From assembly GCF_036417845.1 (NCBI RefSeq), contig NC_089978.1, positions 127,936,183 through 128,000,182 of the forward strand: a stretch of DNA of 64,000 bases, read 5' to 3'. This stretch comes from Apteryx mantelli. Its lineage: Eukaryota; Chordata; Aves; Apterygiformes; Apterygidae. Both the position numbers and the translations under genes were made by a program. This document shows, in pieces, positions 54,470-64,000 of the stretch; positions within the stretch are counted from its first letter, which is position 1, and each line of letters begins with the position of its first letter. Under the pieces are notes generated by a model. The model did no database searches, was not told the DNA's origin, and saw only the letters and a list, made by a program, of their open reading frames with translations.

Positions 54470-57244
54470 CTCCTGCTGCAGGTACTGTATGCTGCATTAC
54501 TTTAAGATGCTCCTTCATGGCACTGTGGGCATTATTAGTGCCTTGGAGCCATTTAGGAAAAATGCAGTAGTATTCTTTTACCATGCCACATTGCAACCAT
54601 GAAATGCAGAAGACTGCAGTGCTTTGAACTAAAATTATGGATGCAGTACTGTTATTCAAAAGAATAACATTAACCAGCTTGATGGGTTTTATTTTAGCAC
54701 CCAACCTCTATGCTAAAGTAGGGGAAAGGAGGGGAAAGGTTTTTTTTTATCATTTGGCAAACACAGGGACGCTAGAGCTGCAACAAGAATAGCAAGGGTT
54801 CAGATTTGATCAGCAGCAGGTACAATCAGGCCATGTTTCTACAAAGCTGTGTTGCATGAAAGTAGTGCCATCTGGTTTTAGTGGAGCAGCATTTCTGTCT
54901 TGCTAAAGGTCCTCCAGCTACAAAGGTCTGACTCATGGATGACCTGTTTTTTTCCCTATTCTGAGGGCAGAAAGGGCATATAAGGGTGTTATCTCACAGC
55001 ATTTCATCCTTCTGGTGCACGAGAATAATTCTATTCCATATGACTCAGGACTGTAGCCAGAAGTGAAGCACTGCATTTAGTGCTGGTGAAGGGAGCTGAA
55101 TGTGTAGTGCCTGAATCCTGAAGGCCTTTGGACACAAAATAGGTATGGCAGAAGCAGCAGCAGCAATATTCTGTCTGCTTCCAAGCTAATGCAACCCCAT
55201 CATGGCATCTCACAGTGAGAAGAAAATGTTTTTCATGTCAATTCAGTGCCTCAGTGAGGTCACACATTTTGAACATATTTTCCATATTTTATTACACATT
55301 GTCTCAGAGTGATGCTGGAAGCTCTGATAAAGCAGAAGAGCTTGGATGAGTCAGGGAGGCTATATGATCTGGGAGCTCCAAATTGAACTCAGTCGCTAAT
55401 TCCTTTTCCATGCAATCTTTGCAGCATGACATTTTTTTCTTATAAGCTTCCTGCGTTGTCAGTTTTCATAAAGGTATGAGGATTTGGGGTGCCTTGTTAT
55501 GTTTTTGCAAGAAGGTTATAGATACCTTGCTAATGTGGGGAAAGATGAAACTGCTAGAAAGTTGTGCTTCACAAGGGACAGAGATATATCCTTGTCAATG
55601 TTTTAGCTCAGAGCTATCACCTTCTATCAGAATAATACATATGGTGAAGGCTGGAGTCCATTTGTCAAAGCTTCCTACTCTTAATGATACTCTTTCCTAG
55701 TGCCTTTCATTTGATGTTTTCAAACTACTTTGATTAAGTCCAGTTGCCTTCCTGAAAAGTAGGAAAGCTTTTTTATTCTTATGTTACGTGATAGATCCAG
55801 TGATCCACCTAGTGTTAGACAGTACGTTGGGGCTAGAAACAATTTAAAACTCCAGAATCTAGACTTTCAGCATCGTATTCTAGCCATGGGAAAACACACC
55901 TTTTCCAAATGCATCCTTCCACTGTCCTTCCTGTTACTTCCCGGCAGAGACACTGTTTCAGCTTCCACTTTGCATAGCTCTTTCTTTGTAAAAGGGATGC
56001 TATTACTTTAGATCTTGTGATATTTGAGGATATTGCAGAGCCGTTTCCCCTTTGGAAACAGCTGTAGAAAATTCTGATATGATACCACCTAGAATATTGC
56101 TGTGGAGAAAGAAAGTGCTATCCACAATGCTCTTTTTCCAAGGTAATCATAAGCCCTTTGTACTACTTTTGTGATAGGTTTCTGCCTAAATGCATAGTAT
56201 TCAGTCAAAGGTGTAGTAACAGAAACAAGCAGGAAATGCAAAACTTAAGACATAGATCAGTGTGTCTGAGGAAATGAGAAGGCAGATGGACTAGCAAGCA
56301 TTAGTGAAAAACAAGAGAATTGAATTTTCCTCATCTAGGAAATGAACTAGAGGCCAGGATAAATTTTTCCATCTGCAACTTCAAAATATAACAAAATATT
56401 TTAAAAACATACTTTTCAAGTAAGCAGTAAACAACTATTTCATTGATTGATCATCGTTCCTAGATCAGACTGCCCCAGAAAATTGGGTATAAGGGTGATG
56501 TTCGCAAACCTTTGCTCACACAGAGCTTTGAAGGGAGGGCGCATGGGAAAGGCGGATAGAGGAAAAGAGCTAGATTGTGTCAGGAGAGACTTCCTTATCC
56601 CCTGCAGGATTTGGGTAGGCATCCTAGAATGGCTGCACAGAATATTCTGCCGTTCAGCTAAGTAACACAGGATACTATTATCATTTAGTACTGGCTTCCG
56701 TAGACCTCTCCCTGGAAATATGTTCAAATAGATTTTATAGGGGATATCTGACCCCAGTTCTGATAGAGCTGTTCCTCGGATCTGGGCATGAGGAACTGTG
56801 TAACTTGACTATTGTATACATATAGTAAGAAGTCCTGAGCAGCTTATGAACAGAAAATGATGCATTATTTGTTCAAATCCAGTGATAGCAAAGAAGTTAG
56901 ATGATTCCAGCTCTTTCACCTCCTGCATGCTTTAATCATGTCAGACCAGTGATATAATTACTTCTCCCACCCCCCAGCCATCAGGCTGTAAAAGTTGCCC
57001 TGTTCTAGTAACTCTTACCATTTGTGCTAATAATTTCTTTCCTAGAGTTGTTGCAAATTACAGAGCTGTTGCAATTACACTGACTCTTCCTGGATCATTA
57101 CAATGAAGAAATCCAATCTGACAAGCGTTTACAGCTACAGTTTCAGATGTCAGGACAGGGCACAGTATTTTTCCAAGTACATGTCACTGCTAAAAGCTAT
57201 GTGTTTTTTCCCCAGTATTCTTTGTTAGAGAGGTCTTTTCTTAC

Positions 57245-57267
57245 TGTTGTTGCTGTTGTTGTTGTTA
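57245..57267 (+). repeat. GTT trinucleotide repeat
   Basis: Imperfect GTT run (one GCT unit) in the upstream flank. Confidence 0.9.
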
Positions 57268-58123
57268 CTATTTATTTTAGCATGTATGCCTAAAATCTAT
57301 TACAAGTCTCTAGCTAAAGTCCTATATTAAGCTGTGTCAGAGAGGGTGCTGTGTCTGAAGGTGAAGATGCCAAAAGAAAAGAAAAAAAAGCCTTGAGCCT
57401 TCAGGAAATGGTAGCATTGATTCAGGGGAGAGACAGATGCTTCAATCTGAGTCAGTGCTGAGCCTCTTCACAGAATTAGAAGGCAGTGTTTTACTAGGAC
57501 CTTTAATAAATGAACTGAGTAGCTAAATCCCCCTTTTCATCGAAGATCTCCACATCTTTTTTAATGTGAATGGTAGCTTTATATCTATTCTTTGGACTGA
57601 ATTCAAGCTTGGCTCTCTCTGCTGTCTAAAAGTTGGTGATTCCAACTTTATGTAGCTGGAGAGCTTTCTCAGAAAAGCAGCAATCTCCAGATCATCGGAG
57701 ACAGAACTGCTCTAAAACTTATATGGCTCCTTCAGAAAGAGATCTCTTTTCCAGTAGGCTTGTTGGATATTTGAATACAATTAGTACCAAACCTAAGCAT
57801 AAGGAGTTTTGAATATATCTATGAAAATTAGCTTCTCTCCCTTCCAACTTGTTCAAGTTTGGTCTCAAAACATATGTGGCATCAGCTGATTTTTGAAGCA
57901 TTGAGAAAGTCTATAGAAAAAGCAGTCAAAGTATATTTTGAGCCATTCTTCATATTTTGAGATAAAATGCAAAAGAAGCACAAGGCCATTTTCTTCATTT
58001 TTGTAAGTCTCGCACAAAGCCTGTTTCCGTTTATGGCTCAGTTACCTTTTCTTGCAGCTTAATCCATGAGAAACTTTTTAAAGAAGGCCATGGCAGCCAG
58101 CTGTAGCATTTTCAAAATCCATA

Positions 58124-58192
58124 GAGGCTTAATATGGGTCTGTGAGGGCTTAATATGGGTCACATTAACCCTAGGGCTTAATATGGGTCACA
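58124..58192 (+). repeat. Three copies of a GGCTTAATATGGGTC element
   Basis: The 15-base word starts at 58126, 58147 and 58175 (spacings 21 and 28). Copies 2 and 3 share extra flanking bases (AGGGCTTAATATGGGTCACA), with 8 bases of different sequence between them. Confidence 0.95.
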
Positions 58193-59289
58193 ATTTTCCA
58201 GACATCCAACTGAAGCTGTCCAACTGAACAGAATTAAAAGATCAGTTAGCTGTGATTCTTATCATGGAAACAAACCTTCATGGATGGTGAACAAGTTTCT
58301 CCTTCCAGAATTCGGGTATCCTTTAAAAATTTCCATATGGCTTTCTCTAGCATATACCATGACCTACAGATCCTAACATCTCTGTGAATTGCCGGGGGGG
58401 AATCTGGACTAATCACTCTTAATAACTCTATGCAGACCCACAGGGTAAGGCTGAGGTCAGGGCTGGATTGATCTTTGATGTTAGAGTGGCAGTAGCTATA
58501 ATTCCCTTACTGATTATGGGACTGAGACTGAGTCCAAACCAGATTTCTCTGTGCTAGATATGGGAGAGAGGGCTGAAAATGTGACTTCATTCACGAGTAT
58601 CTCAGTTGTAAAATGATGCAAAGGGCCGTATCTCTGTGCAGTCTTTCATGCCAGAGCAAAATCAATGCTGGGTGGGAACAGTTGTAACTCATAGTGTTTA
58701 ATACCATTTTTGCACTCTTTTTGCGCAGCCTTCTGTGTGTGGAATTAAAATCTAATAGTTCAGAATGAGCCTGTTTTAACAGTCACTGAAGCTGGGTGCT
58801 ACCCTCCAGCCTATGTTATGTGGGAAATGAAAAGAGATGCTTAGCTGGTCCCATTTGGCCATATGCTTGGTGAATTTTGATAGCTGAAGTGACAGCAAAT
58901 CCATTCAAATCCGGCTCCAGGCCCAGCTCCCATTTGCATTCTAGCCACTAGAATGATTTCTTTTTTCCTTAAATTTTCTGCCTTTCTGATACTGCAGGTG
59001 GGGGGGAAAGAGGGAGAGGGAATTTTGAAGAAGGGGCTTCTGCATTCTGGCACTATAATTCATTGCAATCTGACCTTGTGAATCTTCAGCCCAGCTCAGC
59101 CATCCACCGCTCCTCATGTGACTCTAACCCTGCGTTATAGTAATGAGCAACTGCCAGCCGCTGAGATGGAGAGTGGAAGTGAAAACCTCCCAGCATCATT
59201 CTGGCAGCTTAAAATCAACCCTGTTGCTTCAGACAGACTCTTCCCCAGCTCTTGGCCTAGCCAGCAGTTCGCTGCCAAACAGCTGCCTG

Positions 59290-59690
59290 GCATGTCCTGC
59301 TCCTGAAGCAGCTCCCCAGCAACTGCAGCGAGGCAACCCTGTACTGCTTTTGTTACTGTCCAGCTCCTCTGTCTTACCCTGCTCTGTTCTCCTCGTGTCC
59401 TGCTGGCTCCTGGGACTGCTTCATCCTCCTTCCTCCCCACACACTGTCTCTTCTTGCTGGCTGTGAGAAAGGAAATTGCTAACGAGAGCAGCCAAGCTGG
59501 CAGCCCCAGTGTTGGCATGGGCGGCTGAGAAGCGCAGCTCTTGCTGGCTGCGCCGGAGGAGCTCCAGCCGCTCGTGTCGGCAAAGGCCCTGCTGCTCGTT
59601 TGGTGCTGCCCAGGGCTCCCTCCCTGCCCTCCCTGCCGCCTTGTCCTGCCCAGGTCTCTCACGGCACTCCCTCTCCCACACATTTCTTCC
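59290..59690. other. GC-richer patch with locally raised CpG
   Basis: This is a block of higher GC than its neighbours, with CpGs concentrated in 59480-59660 (GAAGCGCAG, GCGCCGGAGG, GCCGCTCGTGTCGG, CTCGTTTGG, GCCGCC, CACGGC). It is overlapped by a 182-codon open frame on the minus strand (59135-59683), which is expected where stop codons are rare. It could be a small regulatory island or the first exon of an unrecognised transcript. I see no splice or protein evidence that decides this. Confidence 0.4.
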
Positions 59691-60742
59691 TTTCAGAGCA
59701 TCCATAAATCTTTCTGATCCTGAAAGCTAGTATCCATCATGGTGATGCTGCTCACAGCAATGAAAGATGATCCCTGCAGGTTGCATTAGCCCAAGGAGCT
59801 GTCTTCTAGCCTCATTCTAGTTATAGGTTTTATATCATAAAATTGTACATCTCCTTTTCATACCATAAGACCCCAGATCCATTAAGGTACTTTCTGTAGA
59901 TTTCAATGATGGTTTAGTAGCTAAACCTCTTTGTGGACAAGGGACTGCCTTGATATCTGCATCTTGTGCTGTGCTGAGTGAATGGTCAGCACTGAGCAAA
60001 CATTAAATGACTCTCAGAGGGCCTTACAAGCTTTATACTGTGCGAGTAGGAACCTTTTCAGTCAAAATGTAAATGTAAGAAGATATTTGCACCACCAGCT
60101 TTATGCCCATTTTTTTACCGGGGGTTGATTTGTTTGTTTTTTCTTAGCTTCCATTGTCACGCCAGATTTGGCTTCCACTTTGTATTTACTAGTCAAGCTT
60201 GAAACTTCTGTACCCCTACATTGACAGCTCCCTCAGGAGTGAAAGCCAGCATCTGCTTATTGCCCTGCAAAAAGCCCACAGAGCGTTTTAGGCCACACAG
60301 TGAGGAGGATTTTTATGCTGCTTGGGAATGTAGATCTCTCTGGTGCTGTGTCAAAGGAGGGGAGAGAAGGAAGAATAGTGTTCCCTACCAGAGCTTTCCC
60401 TCACCCATATTCCATAGCTGTATGCTGATTTACTTCAGTCGTGGATTTGGGCCCAAATCATTCCTAAAGAGAAATCAGATGCACCAAGTGCGGTTACGTG
60501 GCACAGGCTTTCTCCAGAACTCCCCCATCACCCAGCTGGCCTGGCAACAGCGGTGGGGAAAGGGCTTACATGAGCAACATGTGCTAACAGATTGCCTTGC
60601 CTTTGTACTGCAGCAGGGAAGAACTGTGTGGTCAACTGCTTTGGGCAAGGTAAAGGGGTGTCTGGGCTGCTGGGCTGGCTCTGCCACTTCTGCTCTTGAC
60701 ATGCTGTATACCCTGGGCAAGTATAAAATATTAGTACATTGA

Positions 60743-63600
60743 CCTTGAGCCTGATGACACTTCAGGCACTCCTGCAATGCCAATAAGAAGTCGGGATCAG
60801 AAATGTCCATGTCAGTCCATGCTTAGTCTGAAAAATGACCCAAATTCTGGTCTGTATTCAGAGTTTCAGTGTTCAGCCATCCTTGAAAGTCTGGCTGTGA
60901 TTTGTACTGGATGCTATTCATCTTTGTATGCAGGCCTAGTCCTGGTTGCCGCAGATCCTACTGAAAGCCTACTGAAGCTGGCAGATGGTCTTCCACTGAG
61001 TTGGACTGGCCCCTTAACTGGAAAGCTGGGCAGACATTTCATGAATGAATAAGGCAGGAATGAATTGGTCACACTGGGCTGAGACAGCAAGTCACTCCCC
61101 AGTGCCCCATGGGAGAATGACATAAGAAAGCCAGGAGCACTGGAAAGCTACAGCCTCTGTAGAGGTTAAGCAGAGCATGTTTGAACCAGGGCTCATGATT
61201 CACCTTCCAGTCTGGCTAACCTTTAACCTTGTCAAAGGACTATAAGGCAGGTCCAGAAATTTTACTGGCATGTGAATTTTCAGCCTGTGACCCAAAAGTA
61301 AGATGCAGCCTCAGTCTCCAAGCTGAGATCACTCTTTGTGTGTGAATGGAGAAAGGTGTCCTGAAGATTTTCCTGGAATTTTCCTGGAATATTTTCCTGA
61401 GTGCATCAAAAAATCATAAAGATTAGACTAGTAGAGATTCACCTCCCAGTTCTGTAGTTCTTCAGTTGGAAGCTTCCTCTCCAAGCAGAACTGAGGCAAT
61501 ATCAGTTGGGTTTGGGAAACAATGACAGTACATGAAGAATTACCTGAGCTACCTAAAGCTAATAGCAGTGGATATGCAATAGCATGGACTTCAGTCTAGG
61601 CTATACAAAACCACCCGGGTGCCTGCCTGCTTACACGCCAGCTGGTTCATGCCGCTGTCTAAGACTCAGCATCTTCACTGCTGTGGACACCTCAGGCGGG
61701 TTGATTAAAGCTAGGTCAGGTCTGCCTCCTCATGCTACAAGTTCCTCACCTTTGCCAAGGGATTATAGACATGCTCCAAGCGTGACTGGCAACCGTTGTT
61801 GTCAAGGTCCTCATTACAAGGCATTTACAAATCTTGCTTCATTATCTTGTGAGCAGGGGGTGGCTGGAGGTCACTGCTGCTGCCACTCTGCCTAATGATG
61901 AGCAGCTCCTGCTTGCCTGCTGTGCAGAGGTGACAGTGCAATGATAGTGCAGAGAAAGGTTGCCTCCCCCAGGGAAATTTCTGGGGTTTCAATCGAAAAC
62001 TTGGAATATGGGGAATGCAACAGTCTCTGACACCCAGTCTCTGTGCTCATTTTATCTCTCCAAGCAAATAGAGCACAGTCAGATAACAAAGATACCCCAA
62101 TATTCCTGCAGTTTAACTGGATGGTGAACTAGTTCAATGCATGTGACACAGGTTTAACACTGACCTGGCTCTGATGCTGATGCTGATGGAGTTAGCATAA
62201 AAGCAAAAGTACATTCGCTTGACCTATTCTGCCCCCTTGTATATATGCACAATTTGTTGACTCCTGAGTTCTTGCAAGCTGGTATCCCAAGTCCTTTAGG
62301 ATAGGGACACATCCTTTTTTGCAGTAGTTGCACACTGCCATAATTAGTTTTGATCCACGATGCCCTTTCCTCCTCCCATGTTGTTGCAGGTAATCGCAAT
62401 GATCGCTATTGCTAGAAATAGCATGTTTTTTTTAGTTCAGCTTCTCTGTTTGTGGGGCTGAGGCAGAGCAGCTCTTCCTACAACAAGTATAACTGAGAGC
62501 CCCTGAAACATGATTTCAGTTTCTGTGTTTACATGGTTGTACCATGCAGTTCCTGAGCTTGCTCTCAGCTTTCAAGCATGCGAAATTTGCCTTCACACCA
62601 GACAGCTTATCATGCCTTATGCCCATCCATATGACAGGCCATTTTTGTAAGAGCAGTCTTGTATTTTGTTAGCATACCTGACACTGTGCTAGATCCAAGC
62701 AATAACTGTGTTCACCAAAAAGCAGGAAGATGGCTATTTCTGTCTTTAGCTTTTCTAATCATATCAAATTGTGCTGTTTTTTCAACTACTTTCACAGAAT
62801 AATGAATCCTTCCTTCCTTTTCTTTGTGCTATGCTCTAGATTATTTTTGCTGCATTTTGGAGATCACTGGCACACAGAGATATCTGAGAGCTCAAGTCTA
62901 ACAGAGCAGCAAACTCCTCATTTCTCTTGTCACCTTTAGTGTATTTATAGAGGATGCTCATCATCACAGAACACTGTGGGTCTGTCTGTGGAAGGATAGC
63001 TTTGAGAGTGACTAACCTGTGTATTGTAATTTGCTTTAAATGGATAAATGAGAGAAAATAGTTGCCAAGTAAATGTAAAGATAGAAAGGGAAGGAATAAA
63101 AAAGAATCAACAGAACTCTAAAAATCCTCTGGAAACAAAGGTGTGTGTTTGAGTTGTTCCCAAGATTAGACATTAGAAGAGCAGACATGAGAGGCAGTAG
63201 TGCAATAGCTTGTGCTTGTATTCTGTGGTTGCCTTCATGTGAATATGTTATGACTAAGGGACATTTCTGCTCATGATTTGAATAGCTGGATAAATTTTAT
63301 GTCCACATAGCGCAATGCAGAGTGTCAGCACTGATTGGTTCTGGAGCTCATGATTTAAGCAAACTAGAGATGTGTGTGGATATGTCTGACACTACTGTGT
63401 TAAGCTGCCTGTAGCCATACCCAATTTCTGGTGGAGCATAGGAAGGGGAGGAATTTGTTTTCAGTAGCCACCAAATTGTTTTCAGCACCAGCTGAAGGGA
63501 ATAAGGACAAGATGTAGCCATTCCTGCTAACCATGGACAGCAACAGCTTGCCTTCCTCATGCGGAGATGGGCAACACTATTTATGGAGCAGACACGTTCA
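60743..63600. other. Upstream flank, no gene recognised
   Basis: No recognisable family in any frame. A short local repeat, TTTTCCTGGAA in two overlapping copies, lies near 61370-61392. Nothing else stands out before the CR1 tail at 63601. Confidence 0.65.
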
Positions 63601-63752
63601 TAGGATCACAGGATAATTCAGGTGGGAAGGGACCTCAGGAGGTCTTTGGTCCAATGTCCTGCTCAAAGCAGGATCAGCTGGGGTCAGACCAGGTTGCTCA
63701 AGCCTTTATCCAGTCTTGAAAAACCTCCAAGGATTGAGAATGCACAACCTCT
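63601..63752 (-). mobile_element. CR1 retrotransposon 3' tail fragment
   Basis: The plus strand starts with TAGGATCACAGGATAATTCA, the reverse complement of a CR1 3' terminus, and continues through GGTCCAATGTCCTGCTCAAA and CTTTATCCAGTC. It then decays near 63752. The wording matches the copy at 36760-37855 over the same segment, which suggests the same or a closely related CR1 subfamily. Confidence 0.9.
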
Positions 63753-64000
63753 CATTTTTCCACCCACAAACAGAAAGTATAAGTTACGGTGCATGGCAAT
63801 GTAATATCTTTGTGACCTGAGGAACTTGATAACGGAATTGAAGCTCCTGTTATTCTGCTACTTCTGCACTCCCCTGCTATGTAGCTATCTTTATCACTTA
63901 CCCATTCAAAGTGATACACTGAAAGCTGTATATTTTACAGTTTAGGAGGAGCATCCTACCTCTGTGCTCTTAGAGTACTTAACAGAACAGATGCAGATGC

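Larger units (their letters stand above)
50745..59099. other. Upstream flank of DPT, no gene recognised
   Basis: It contains the CR1 fragment at 53905-54469 and short repeats listed separately. Open frames are all below 110 codons and match nothing I know. Promoter-distal regulatory elements of DPT could lie here, but nothing in the sequence singles them out. Confidence 0.65.

Overview
This is a stretch of vertebrate nuclear DNA, almost certainly from a bird or a close sauropsid relative. The support is three fragments of CR1-type non-LTR retrotransposons, large spliceosomal introns with GT..AG borders, scattered microsatellites, a moderate base composition with few CpGs, and one gene whose protein closely resembles amniote dermatopontin. 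There are no bacterial operons, CRISPR arrays, insertion sequences or viral genomes here.

The only gene I can support is dermatopontin (DPT), on the minus strand. I assembled it from four coding exons: exon 1 at 50315-50613, exon 2 at 39850-39975, exon 3 at 28089-28196 and exon 4 at 22289-22355. They join without a break into a 199-residue secreted extracellular-matrix protein. All three introns (10.3, 11.7 and 5.7 kb) interrupt the frame in phase 2, so exons 2 and 3 are frame-neutral cassettes. A TATA box lies about 55 bases upstream of the start codon. The 3' untranslated region runs below position 22289, with candidate poly(A) signals about 160 and about 680-700 bases past the stop.

Layout: 1 to about 21,500 is downstream intergenic DNA with no gene I can recognise. 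From about 22,100 to 50,670 is the DPT transcription unit. Intron 2 holds a roughly 1.1 kb CR1 copy at 36760-37855 that still shows reverse-transcriptase remnants. Intron 1 holds a TTTC microsatellite, a purine-rich block and an AT-rich block. From about 50,750 to 64,000 is upstream flank, with a CR1 3' part at 53905-54469, a three-copy short repeat at 58124-58192, a GC-richer patch around 59,290-59,690, and a CR1 tail at 63601-63752.

I looked for a hidden novel system and do not see one. The observations most worth a second look are the symmetric exon structure of DPT with a weak exon 3 donor, the unusual end of its C-terminus, a 22-bp perfect palindrome in intron 2, and the GC-rich patch that carries the two longest unexplained open frames.
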